From: Asterella californica
Lineage: Eukaryota; Streptophyta; Marchantiopsida; Marchantiales; Aytoniaceae
Assembly: GCA_036924285.1 (NCBI GenBank)
Contig: JAYKYS010000011.1
Coordinates: forward strand, 2,790,001 to 2,854,000
Direction of reading: 5' to 3'
Length of the DNA: 64,000 nt
A program made the position numbers and the translations under genes. Positions 53,331 to 63,827 of this stretch are shown here, one piece after another (the stretch's first letter is position 1; each line of letters starts with the position of its first letter). The notes under the pieces were generated by a model, which searched no databases, had not been told where the DNA came from, and saw only the letters and a list, made by a program, of their open reading frames with translations.

Positions 53331-54120
53331 GGCATCAAAGATACTCCAAGTCGGTACCAATTCTTTTGTAGAAAAATGTAGAGTTCGAAATATTATTCAC
53401 TTGGGTCGAAAAATCAAGTGAAACTGATACCTGAGGCAATACTTACGGCACTTCGAAGTTTAAGGGGGCCGGAAAACGATAATGGTGATAACTCGGGCTC
53501 CACGTGTCAGAACGAGGTGATTCCGGTGGTCAGAGGTAGCCGTGGTGGAGTTACTTCGAGTGGAGGTGTCAGATGCTGACTGTATGGCCGACTCGGTGGC
53601 CGTCCGTACAGAAGAACCTGCGAGGCTTAGTGAAATAGTCTTCTTACGTGTAGATATTTTACCAGTGATTTAATTTTCTGCTGCCATCTGTTTAGGGTTT
53701 CTTTTTACATCTGCCAAGTGACACTGGCATCAAAGATACTCCAAGTCGATACCAATTCTTTTGTAGAAAAATGTAGAGTTCGAAATATTATTCACTTGGG
53801 TCGAAAAATCAAGTGAAACTGATACCTGAGGCAATACTTACGGCACTTCGAAGTTTAAGGGGGCCGAAAAACGACAATGGTGATAACTCGGGCTCCACGT
53901 GTCAGAACGAGGTGATTCCGGTGGTCAGAGGTAGCCGTGGTGGAGTTACTTCGAGTGGAGGTGTCAGATGCTGACTGTACGGCCGACTCGGTGGCCGTCC
54001 GTACAGATGAACCTGCGAGGCTTAGTGAAATAGTCTTCTTACGTGTAGATATTTTACCAGTGATTTAATTTTCTGCTGCCATCTGTTTAGGGTTTCTTTT
54101 TACATCTGCCAAGTGACACT
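53331..54120 (+). repeat. Two 395-bp tandem units in the C 5' LTR
   Basis: Both units start GGCATCAAAGATACTCC and end CCAAGTGACACT. They differ at several positions (for example TCGGTACC versus TCGATACC, TATGGCCG versus TACGGCCG). Confidence 0.9.
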
Positions 54121-54695
54121 GAAGGATGCGTAGGATGGAGGAAAACCCAGAGGGGTGTACTCCGGAGAGGGAGAATTCTCAGTCCATTATCGCATTGTGC
54201 ATTATCGCATTATCGCAGTCTGTCGATCATCGAGCAGTGTAGAGTTTACCGTGCGGGAGCTATCGAGTAGAGAGAAAGAGTAGAGCTGAGGAGAAGATTT
54301 TACTGAGGTCACGTCTGAAGAGAACTTCTGTCTGATCAGAATTTTGATATCGAGGGATTGAGAGTAGAGAACAGAATCGAGTAGATAGGAGACCTACAAC
54401 TTGTACGCATACTTTTCTGAAGAGAAAACGGGAAGCTTCTAGGTGAACGCGCTGGTGCTTCACAGGAGCAGTTTTCTGATATTTTGAGTTACTGAGCGTG
54501 AGCTTTGCAATCTGCATGATCTGGAGTTGAAGATCTACTTGCACGCCGTGTGTTTTATCTTGACCAGATCGAGAACGTGGTGGTGTGATTTCTTGCGATC
54601 CGTGTTTCGTGTGTGATTTTCGTCCTCCTCTTCACGATCGTATCACAGCTAGAAGGTTCGCCCTTCTCAGGAAACTCTCGCCTCGACATACAATC

Positions 54696-54713
54696 TGGTG
54701 CTTCCACTGAGAG
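54696..54713 (+). other. Element C primer binding site
   Basis: TGGTGCTTCCACTGAGAG, seven bases after the LTR end, is identical to that of element B. Confidence 0.75.
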
Positions 54714-54763
54714 CTTTCTTGGGGTGATTGACCGTGGAGTTGAGTTCTAAGACGAAGAAGAAG

Positions 54764-57341
54764 ATGGCTCGGAAGAGCGGAAGCGCTGCTGGTGCTACCT
54801 CTACGGCTGCTACATCTACGTTTGCTGCAGCACCTGCTGTTGCACCTGCGACTGCTGCGACATCTGCATCTGGTCTCGATACAGCTGAGATCTTGAAGAC
54901 GCTTGCGGCCCTGGTCCAACAGCATCCGATCGTTGGAGGGGGTGAGTTGAAATCTACCAAAGCTTTGCAAGCGATAGTGAATAGATGTGGCAGATTTGAT
55001 GGTAGAGACATTTCTAGGTATCTGCGTGAGTACCGAGGAGAGATGGAACTAGTTAGAGTTACTGATGCTGAAATGATAGGTAGTTTTGAGTTAGCTGTCA
55101 TTCCTGAGTTGCGGGACCAAGTTAGGGATGTACAGAGAAGAAATCTAGGTGTCTGGATGAGTTTCGAGCGATCTCTTCGAGAAGAGTTTCGAGTGATCTC
55201 TTCGAGAAGAGTTTCTCGAAGAAGATTCAGAAAGAGTCACTAGAAGAACGTTTCTGGACTGGGTTGAGTAGCAACCTGGTCGTATGATGAGTCTGAATGA
55301 GATGCTGAGAGAGTTTGATCGGAGATACTGACAACTTTCAACTCTAGAGCGCATAACTCTAGATGCTAGGAGAACTGAACTTTTTCTGCAAGCTACCGAT
55401 GATGCTACGGCAGATCTGTTATGCTTTATGTTGGCTGACCGATCGGCTGAAGGAGGAGTTACTATGGATTGGGGAAGAGTCGAGGACGCCGTTGCTGTAC
55501 TAACAAGACAAAGGCGAGGAAGAGTGGCCGTGGGAGGACGTCCGCTTGCAGAAGTGACCGCTCAACCTCGCACTGCTCCTCAAGTACAGCAACCTCCGGC
55601 TCCTGCTCCCAGACCTGCTGTCCCGGCTGCAGTACCTTTGATGCCTGTTGTGCCAATTCCTGCACAGAGGGCACCGGTTCAGAGACCTGCAGAGAACCAT
55701 GGACAACGAAACCAAATCGAAGATCTGATTCGGCAAATGAGAGAACTGAAGGTGGAGTTAGCTGGCCTGCAGAGAGAGCAGCCACCGGCGCCTGCTGCTG
55801 CACGTCCAGGAGGTGCTCCTGTTCGTAGATGTATCTGGTGTGACAGTCAAGATCATTTTCGAGGGGACTGTCAAGAGCTCACTGCTGCTCTGCGAGATGG
55901 TGTGGTTCGCTACCAGAACGGTAGGATGCACCTTTCTTCTACTGGAGAGCCGCTAAGCACGCAGTTTGGACGAGGAGGCATGAGAAGTTTGCCTCAGATT
56001 ACAGCTGCTACAACTGTACATGCATTGATGGCACCACCGGTAAATCCTGATGTATATGCCGGACACATTGAGGTTTCTTCTAGTCCTACGTTGCTAGATA
56101 GGACTGCTGAGAAGAGTATTGCTCCTGTTCCTTCTGAAGTACTGAAGAGAGGAGCAGAAACTATCCGTAGGGTCACAGGGTGGGGAGATCCTGTTGATGT
56201 TGCGTCTATCAAAGCATTCTTGGACGTGGATAGACACGTTCACTGGCAGGATGCTTCTGTGGAGGAGAAGAGGCGGCGAGAAGCCTCTGAATTTGATACT
56301 GGAGTTCCAGAGGAGACTGGAGATAGACGGAGGGTCACAAGGAGGCGAGCAGCTCCTCCAGAAGACATCCCGTCTACTTCTGCAGCTCCTCCACCTGCAC
56401 CAGGTCCGATGGAGGACGTGCAGAGATCCCAGCAGGAGCCAACGACTGCTGGGAGACGGTTCACTGCCCAAGAGAAAGGGAAGGGACCGGCTTACAAGTT
56501 GGCAGCAGACATAGAAACTTCAACTGATCTCAAGAGTATCTTGGAGCAAAGAATACTTGACGCGCGAATCGAGTTTTCTCTTCGGGAGGTTCTTGGTATT
56601 GCGAAGAGGGAGTTTCACGAGCTGATCATCGACATCATCAAGCGGAAGAGACAGGTGATGTCTGAGCAAGTAGAAAGTCAGATGATAGATGTTATAGGAG
56701 CTTCTGTGAATGATGCGGAATTCGGCAAGGTGCACTTTCAGGAGGCTGATGATACAGAGTACCAGCAAGAAGCGCTAGTTGCTGGTACCAATACTGCTGA
56801 GTTTGATGATGAAGAAGCTGGCGACGAGAGTCCAGCTACTGATAGCGACTTCAGAAAGAGACACTGGGCTCGTGCTACGACGGCTACACGAGTTCGTCTC
56901 GGAAGTCTTGAACCTGTTGCTGCGTTAGTTGATCACGGTTCAGAGATCAACATCATGTCACGAGAAGTGTACGAAAGAGGTCAGTGGCCTATCGAACTGA
57001 ACCATGGTTGGGTGCTACGAGTTGCAAACAACCAGAAGGGTGAGTTATACGGCGCTTGTCCTAACGTGAGAGTGAAGCTGGGTGATGTGGAGGTAGATCA
57101 GCACTTCTTCGTGCAGTCTTCTGCTTCATATCCTGTGATTCTTGGTCAGCCTTATATCACTGCAGTTAGAATGGAGACGAAGGTGATGGACGATGGATCT
57201 CACTATGCTAGGATCCGTAGTCCAGATGATAAACGTTCTGTTCAGTTTCTGACCGTTCGTACGAACCACGAACGAAATAGACAAACTTTGAGAGATTCTC
57301 CTATCTGTAGGAGTAAGGGTTTTCTGAAACCACTCTTGTAG
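54764..57341 (+). pseudogene. Element C Gag-protease, broken
   Basis: It starts MARKSGSAAGA at 54764, matching B. The Gag core is close to B up to about 55164. A 25-bp tandem duplication (55165-55189, 55190-55214) then shifts the frame, and a TAG (55268-55270, CAG in B) and a TGA (55329-55331, CGA in B) follow. After a short extra segment near 55410-55430 the frame is open again from 55428 to 57341, with the zinc knuckle CIWCDSQDHFRGDC, a Pro-rich region, and the protease AALVDHGSEINIM with VILGQPYITAVRME. It ends at a TAG at 57339-57341. The downstream part is intact and B-like, so only the N-terminal Gag is lost. Confidence 0.88.
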
Positions 57342-57376
57342 GACGGGATACCAAGAGTGGTGGATCTGATACTACT

Positions 57377-58309
57377 ATGATCCCGCTTGAGCAGCCTGTG
57401 GGGTCACAGCATACTGATGAAGAGGTTGCTCAAGATTCTGAAAACTGCTACACTGTACATAGTTGGAAATCTGGTTTGATGGCTTTTAGTTCTGATGATT
57501 GGAGTGAGTTCACGCGTGTAGAGGATTTGACTGAGAAGAGTAGTAGGCAGATGGAGAAGTATGCAGAAAATCTGCACTGTACAGGAGTTCTGAACGAAGG
57601 TGAGATGATTTCTGGTGTTTACGAGGAGTTTGTAGGTGTACAGTCTTTTGTTCGTTGGCTGGATGATGTAGATAAGGAGATGTGGCAGATGGGAGGAAGG
57701 GTGGTGATCCCCATCCACTCTCGTAAGGTCTATGAGGAGATTACCTCGTGCTTGCAATCTCGTCCTCATCCGAGACTGGAGAGTGGATGGAAGGATGCAA
57801 TCTGCTGGTGTGGCTCTCGTGAAGAAGCGGAGGTTCACACCAAATACAAAATTGTAGCAAAGAAGGTGAAACCAGTGGCGATCGAGTTACCTGTTGATTC
57901 ACAGCAGCAGATGGAGTTAGCGGCCACTGAGCCTGTACTGAGAGATCCTAAACAGATAGGACACGAGTTTACTCAAGAGACACTCGAGCAGCTCCAGATA
58001 GGAGGGGGTGGCTTCTTGGCTGAAGTGGAGAAACGAGCTTTTGAGCAGATGATAGTTAGCCATGGTAAGGCATTTTCTTTCTCAGCTGGAGAGATTGGTT
58101 GTGTGGATCCTAGTGTGATAGCTCCGATGGTTATCTTCACTGTTCCTCACGTACCTTGGGACTTGAAGCCGATTCCAATCCCTCGTGCTTTGCTACCGAT
58201 GGTTATTGAATTATTGAAGGAGAGGATGACAAGAGATGAAGACGCCCCGGCTACTGAAGAGGCTGAGGCGGAAGAGAACGATGCTGATGAAGAACAAACC
58301 AAAGACTGA
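57377..58309 (+). CDS. Element C pol remnant (RT-RNase H-integrase deleted)
   Basis: It starts MIPLEQPVGSQ, 35 bp after the gag-protease stop and in the -1 frame, as in B. It follows B through GGRVVIPIHSRKVYEEI, GHEFTQETLEQLQIGGGGF, SFSAGEIGCVDPSVIAP and VPHVPWDLKPI. It stays open where B has a stop (B 23427). After VIELLKERM at about 58230 it jumps to an acidic tail (DEDAPATEEAEAEENDADEE) similar to the end of the B integrase. About 0.9 kb is left of an expected 3.6 kb, so no polymerase or integrase can be made. The ORF itself is intact; whether its product has a role is unknown. Confidence 0.85.
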   Translation: MIPLEQPVGSQHTDEEVAQDSENCYTVHSWKSGLMAFSSDDWSEFTRVEDLTEKSSRQMEKYAENLHCTGVLNEGEMISGVYEEFVGVQSFVRWLDDVDKEMWQMGGRVVIPIHSRKVYEEITSCLQSRPHPRLESGWKDAICWCGSREEAEVHTKYKIVAKKVKPVAIELPVDSQQQMELAATEPVLRDPKQIGHEFTQETLEQLQIGGGGFLAEVEKRAFEQMIVSHGKAFSFSAGEIGCVDPSVIAPMVIFTVPHVPWDLKPIPIPRALLPMVIELLKERMTRDEDAPATEEAEAEENDADEEQTKD

Positions 58310-58340
58310 AGAGGTTGGCACATGCCGGAGGATGTGCAGG

Positions 58341-58355
58341 TTTGGAGGGGGTGGA
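58341..58355 (+). other. Element C polypurine tract
   Basis: TTTGGAGGGGGTGGA directly precedes the 3' LTR. Confidence 0.9.
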
Positions 58356-60687
58356 TGTCGTGATGTGAATTATTCCACATAGTGAATAATTCACCTCTCA
58401 ATTTGAAGTTAGTCTCTTTGAGTGAAGATAAAACCTCAGAGAAGCCGATTCTGGAGGAAGTGAGCATTCGAAAATCTGAAAAAACCACGGCGTAGGTCTC
58501 GTCGCGCTGATCACCGTGGTATGTTCAAAAGTTGCAAACGGAGTTGCAGGCGAAAAGTTACTTGGAGTTCTTCTACAAGATTTCTGATACCGAGAAATTT
58601 ACCATAAATCAGAGTGAGTTCGAAAACTACTTTTTAGATTTTTCTCATGTAGATTATAGTCTGTAGTATTTGTTTAAAATTCGAAATGTACAAAAAGAGC
58701 ATGTATAGAGAAAGTTATGGCACTTCGTGTTAGCAAAGGAAAGACGAAATACCGCAGCTTTCTAGCATATTAGCTTAGAAACTGGTCTTCAAAACCAGTT
58801 GTGAGATCAGCTTCCGTGGTGTAGCTGAGAAACTTGAAGGGAGGAGGTCTCCGGATCAAATCCCTTCAGACTCACAACCGGCTTGGAGTAGGCTGGCCCC
58901 TTCGGGGGAATATGAGGGGCACCAAGTTGCCTAGGGGCGGGACACTAGATGTCCCTTAAACGTACCGTGAATGCGGGACGCCTCCGTCTACCCCTGCACT
59001 AGTGCAGTCACCTAGTGTGGATGCTAGAGGGAGATTACCACCGGGTTTCGAAATGGACCTCTCACCTTCGGGTTGGCGGGGTAATTAGTACGAATTCGAT
59101 TGCGGCCCTCTAAGTCCTGGGGTAGCGAGATGGCATCAAAGATACTCCAAGTCGGTACCAATTCTTTTGTAGAAAAATGTAGAGTTCGAAATATTATTCA
59201 CTTGGGTCGAATAGTGGATGCTAGAGGGAGATTACCACCGGGTTTCGAAATGGACCTCTCACCTTCGGGTTGGCGGGGTAATTAGTACGAATTCGATTGC
59301 GGCTCTCTAAGTCCTGGGGTAGCGAGATGGCATCAAAGATACTCCAAGTCGGTACCAATTCTTTTGTAGAAAAATGTAGAGTTCGAAATATTATTCACTT
59401 GGGTCGAAAAATCAAGTGAAACTGATACCTGAGGCAATACTTACGGCACTTCGAAGTTTAAGGGGGCCGGAAAACGACAATGGTGATAACTCGGGCTCCA
59501 CGTGTCAGAACGAGGTGATTCCGGTGGTCAGAGGTAGCCGTGGTGGAGTTACTTCGAGTGGAGGTGTCAGATGCTGACTGTATGGCCGACTCGGTGGCCG
59601 TCCGTACAGAAGAACCTGCGAGGCTTAGTGAAATAGTCTTCTTACGTGTAGATATTTTACCAGTGATTTAATTTTCTGCTGCCATCTGTTTAGGGTTTCT
59701 TTTTACATCTGCCAAGTGACACTGGCATCAAAGATACTCCAAGTCGGTACCAATTCTTTTGTAGAAAAATGTAGAGTTCGAAATATTATTCACTTGGGTC
59801 GAAAAATCAAGTGAAACTGATACCTGAGGCAATACTTACGGCACTTCGAAGTTTAAGGGGGCCGAAAAACGACAATGGTGATAACTCGGGCTCCACGTGT
59901 CAGAACGAGGTGATTCCGGTGGTCAGAGGTAGCCGTGGTGGAGTTACTTCGAGTGGAGGTGTCAGATGCTGACTGTACGGCCGACTCGGTGGCCGTCCGT
60001 ACAGATGAACCTGCGAGGCTTAGTGAAATAGTCTTCTTACGTGTAGATATTTTACCAGTGATTTAATTTTCTGCTGCCATCTGTTTAGGGTTTCTTTTTA
60101 CATCTGCCAAGTGACACTGAAGGATGCGTAGGATGGAGGAAAACCCAGAGGGGTGTACTCCGGAGAAGGAGAATTCTCAGTCCATTATCGCATTGTGCAT
60201 TATCGCATTATCGCAGTCTGTCGATCATCGAGCAGTGTAGAGTTTACCGTGCGGGAGCTATCGAGTAGAGAGAAAGAGTAGAGCTGAGGAGAAGATTTTA
60301 CTGAGGTCACGTCTGAAGAGAACTTCTGTCTGATCAGAATTTTGATATCGAGGGATTGAGAGTAGAGAACAGAATCGAGTAGATAGGAGACCTACAACTT
60401 GTACGCATACTTTTCTGAAGAGAAAACGGGAAGCTTCTAGGTGAACGCGCTGGTGCTTCACAGGAGCAGTTTTCTGATATTTTGAGTTACTGAGCGTGAG
60501 CTTTGCAATCTGCATGATCTGGAGTTGAAGATCTACTTGCACGCCGTGTGTTTTATCTTGACCAGATCGAGAACGTGGTGGTGTGATTTCTTGCGATCCG
60601 TGTTTCGTGTGTGATTTTCGTCCTCGTCTTCACGATCGTATCACAGCTAGAAGGTTCGCCCTTCCCAAGAAACTCTCGCCTCGAACA
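58356..60687 (+). repeat. Element C 3' LTR (2,332 bp)
   Basis: Like the 5' LTR but longer by one extra tandem copy of a segment of about 197 bp (59017-59213 repeated from 59214). It keeps the two 395-bp units (59329-59723, 59724-60118). Its end reads CCTCGAACA, one base different from the 5' LTR. Confidence 0.92.
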
Positions 60688-60691
60688 ACGG
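60688..60691 (+). other. Target duplication right of element C
   Basis: ACGG, identical to 52552-52555. Confidence 0.8.
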
Positions 60692-61796
60692 CCTTCATCT
60701 TTTGCGCACGAGAAGAAGCTACTCTTCTCATCTTCCAGGGTGGAAGACTCCTCATGGCAGGAGCGGCTCTCTTCTTTGCGCTTCCTCGCATCGCAGCAGG
60801 AGCGCCCATCCATCCTTTGTCTTCTAGAGTCTTCGGAAGACTCCCAAACGTTGCAGAAGCAATCTTCTGCTCCGATCGGGTACTCAGCAGGTCTTCTTCC
60901 GAGTCGGACTCCGATCCTGAATGAATGAGGGAGATGGGTGTCCTCGGTACACTTCTGGAACCCATCTTCCTCAGTGGCGTGGCGTCTTTCGACCCACTAG
61001 ACTCGTCTTCCCTCACCAGCAGCGTCTTCTGGTGAGAGCCGGGCCTCAGCTGTGGCATCAGAGTGAGAGGGGGCGTTGCTGCTACCTCTCGGTCATCGTT
61101 TTCCGAGGTCTCCTCCTTCACCTCTTGTCGCTCCGTTGGCCCATACAGTGCCAGCTGGTCTTCCCTAAGATCCCCCATGGCTACATACAAGTAGCAGAGG
61201 AAGGGCGTCAGGTGTCCTCCCGCCGGGGTACCTAAGTATGCTAGCTCCGTCTGTACATAGTTGTGGATGTACGCGCCCTAGTAGATGGGCACTCTGTCAT
61301 CCCACACTGATTCCAGGAACTCCACGTCCTGATCTCCTAAGTACCTGGTCTTCTGCGCTTTCCCCTTGGGGAAAAGATGCAGAAACAACTTCGCCAGAAG
61401 TCGCTTCTTCGGCTCCCGGTAAGATTCTATCTTCCAACCGTTCCTCCCCTGCCTGTCTTCCACGAAAAGGCAAGTGGTGCTCCCAGGCACATGCCACGAA
61501 CTCACGATCCTAGGCAAGATCTTCTTCTCGTACCAATATCCTCGGTTCTCGGACTCAGGCTTGTGAAAAGCCTTGCGCCACCAGTCTTCAGTCCAGGAAG
61601 ACGGTCTTCCTCGAGCTACTCCTGTCTTCGCAGGTACACGGTTACGAGGTGGCAACGCTGCCCACACCTCCTCCAGAAGCCTTTGATCTGCGAGGTTCCA
61701 ATCCCACAGGAAGAAGTCGAGACCCAACTCCTTGAGGAAAGGAGTGGCCTCGGCCAATTCTGCCGCTGGTAACACCAAGCCCCGCGGATGCATCGA
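60692..61796 (-). pseudogene. A2 gag-like protein, N-terminal part
   Basis: It starts MSMHPRGL (61796), as in A1; an upstream ATG at 61829 is not shared. The Trp/Arg-rich domain (FFLWDWNLADQ, WTEDWWRKAFHKPESENRG, YEKKILPRIVSSWHVPG) is nearly identical to A1. It continues with YLGDQDVEFLESVWDDRVPIY, then a TAG at 61278-61280, then in the same frame GAYIHNYVQTELAYLGTPAG, a Ser/Asp/Glu-rich segment (SGSESDSEEDLL) and a basic segment (RGSAKKRAAP, SRAQKMKAV). The coding sequence passes cleanly into 52555 once element C is removed. The lone TAG could be a mutation or a leaky stop. The protein is unlike any Gag I recognise. Confidence 0.6.
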
Positions 61797-61848
61797 CATA
61801 CCTGGAAGATCTGTTGCACTAAACCACAAGCACCTACTATGAGCTGAA

Positions 61849-62679
61849 GGCTCAGTTCTTCCCGAGTGCCCACAGTCTAGCTTCTACTTCTCAGAAGACG
61901 AAACTAGTCTTCCAGAAGACAGCTACTCCGTCTTCCGAGATTCTAACAGTACTTCCTAGATAGCTCTCGTCTTCCGAGCTATATCTAAACAATCCTATCT
62001 AAGCAAGGCCTCGCATGGATTACCAAGAAGATAACTCACCTTGCATTACATCCTACTTCCTATCAGACGATACAAGATTCGCAAAACATAAGTGCATGAC
62101 GAGTTCAGAAGATGGTTGCGGGCTCCTGCGGTGACAGTGGCCTCTGGGAAGACACTCGGGACAGCTTCCGATTCAATGTCTTTCTCGGAAGACTTCCCGA
62201 AGTCAGACTTCCCTTCACTGGTCTTCACCTGTCTTCGTCTTCCTACACGCAATCTATCCTCACAACAGACTCAAGACAATTGCACTCTGTTCTTATGACT
62301 TCTCACCTCTCATACGCACTCAGGAGAAGCTTGCTGCTCGGTGGGAAGACATGACCCTCGACCATTCTCTCCAGATTCTGCCAGCAAGTATTCTCACGAC
62401 TCTCTTCTAAGCTTGGGAAGAAGAAGGAATGGCTGCTATGGGTCAGACAGAAGAGACCTGAAGGGACCCTCACGTCTTCTCGCTCATTTTGCCAGCCTTT
62501 CAGTCTTCTAGTCTCTCTAGGAAGATGTGGAGTTGAGAAGCTTGGAAGACCGGGAGGCACAGGCCTAGTTCTCGACTTCCAACTTCTCGAAATAACAAAA
62601 CAACTCACCACACCACTCAGGATTCGTATCAAGTCTCTCTAAACACAAAAGCAAAGCAAATCCACTCTTGATACGAATT
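61849..62679 (-). other. A2 untranslated leader with primer site
   Basis: Closely matches 1741-2575 and 5107-5942. The primer-site-like CGTATCAAGAGTGG on the minus strand lies at about 62661-62675. Confidence 0.6.
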
Positions 62680-63827
62680 GTGTTCAGTCGACTTCCGAAG
62701 ACAGTCTTCCGAAGACAGTCAAGTTTAAGAAGCGTCTTCTGAAGATGTTCCCATCTTCCGAATCGTCTTCTGTTCCAAGTTTCGAGGGTAGAGAGGTAGT
62801 AGGGTAGGGAAATTGATAGCTGGGATCTCCAATTTGAGGGCTAGGAGTAGGGAAGCTCGAATTGAGCTCGGGAAGAAGTAAGGAGATGGCTGACAGAAAT
62901 TGGGCAGCGCTTCCGCGTCCAATGTCTCAATAGGAAAGATGGGGGGTGGAGGTAATCGATCAGGCTGCCTGCACACAACCAAGGAAGCGCGGGGAATACC
63001 AGGAAAAGGCGAGAAGAAGTGGGAAGGGGAAAGAACAGGAGAAAGAACCTCTACAGTCTTCTTCTGCTCCCCGAGTTGCCTTCGACCTCCGCGCGCTTCT
63101 TGGCTCTGGTCCTAGCTCCAATGCGACTCCTCACGACTGCGCCTGCTGTCAATGTCTGGCCACGCCTCGATTCCACCTTCGATTCTACTCGCTGCTCTCC
63201 AATGTTAGCTTCTCGGGAGCTCACAGAAACACCTTCGCTCTTTTGCCTTCTGTGCCCCAGCAATTCGGTCTCGCCCTTCGCCTAGCTGCCAACTGATTCT
63301 CTCCCACCTCGATGTCCTCACTCGATTCCTCTCTCAAAGCTAACTCGCGAAGCTCACTATCTCCAATCGATCTTCTCAAGCGTTGTGTTGCAGGAAGTTG
63401 GAATGTGCCTAATGTGCTTCCTTACGCATCTTCCCCGCAGATCAAGAGTTTTCGACCTTAGGTGTCTTCCCCGACCTACCTACCTATTCGGTGCGCCCCA
63501 ATAGGTACACCTACTGTCTTATCCGAAAACTCGTGGTTGGGTCTTCGCGGCCGCTGTCTTCTGGAAGAAAGGTGTCTTCCGTCGTCTTCTCATCTTTCGC
63601 CGTCTTCCCGTCTTCTGCCGTCTTCTGAAGACGCAACTGAGAAGACGCTCTTCCGAAGACGGTCGTCTTCCGAAGAAGTCAACTTCTTATTACCAACAGC
63701 TCTTAAGATCATCTTCCTGCTAAGGGAGACGTAACCTTAAGTAACAACGCTTCTTCAGTTATACAAACAAGTTATTATTCTTAAAAATTTCAAAAATTCG
63801 TGCATCTTGTAATTTGTGGGCACCACA
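62680..63827 (-). repeat. A2 LTR (1,148 bp)
   Basis: On the minus strand it starts TGTGGTGCCCACAAATTAC and ends CTGAACA. It is highly similar to 5943-7110 and has GTCTTC/GAAGAC clusters at both ends. Confidence 0.8.

Larger units (their letters stand above)
52556..54688 (+). repeat. Element C 5' LTR (2,133 bp)
   Basis: It ends CCTCGACA. It contains a tRNA-like module (52999-53077), a conserved body to about 53330, and two tandem copies of a 395-bp unit (53331-53725 and 53726-54120). Confidence 0.92.
52556..60687 (+). mobile_element. Element C, gag-protease LTR element lacking RT and integrase
   Basis: LTRs 52556-54688 and 58356-60687 begin TGTCGTGATGTG. The primer site is identical to that of B, the polypurine tract is TTTGGAGGGGGTGGA (58341-58355), and the target duplication is ACGG. 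The gag-protease ORF closely resembles B (with breaks). The pol ORF keeps only its first 290 or so residues and then jumps to an acidic C-terminal tail, losing RT, RNase H and integrase. By eye the two LTRs differ at few positions outside one extra duplication. Confidence 0.93.
49990..63827 (-). mobile_element. Family A LTR element, copy A2, split by element C
   Basis: On the minus strand the order is LTR (63827 to 62680), primer-site-like sequence, leader (62679-61849), gag-like ORF (61796 to 60692), element C, the rest of the gag-like ORF (52555 to 51379), and then a non-coding GAAGAC-rich stretch to about 49990. Removing C plus one ACGG copy joins the gag frame exactly. No pol and no 3' LTR are visible, so A2 is either 3'-truncated or a gag-only member. 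Confidence 0.75.
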
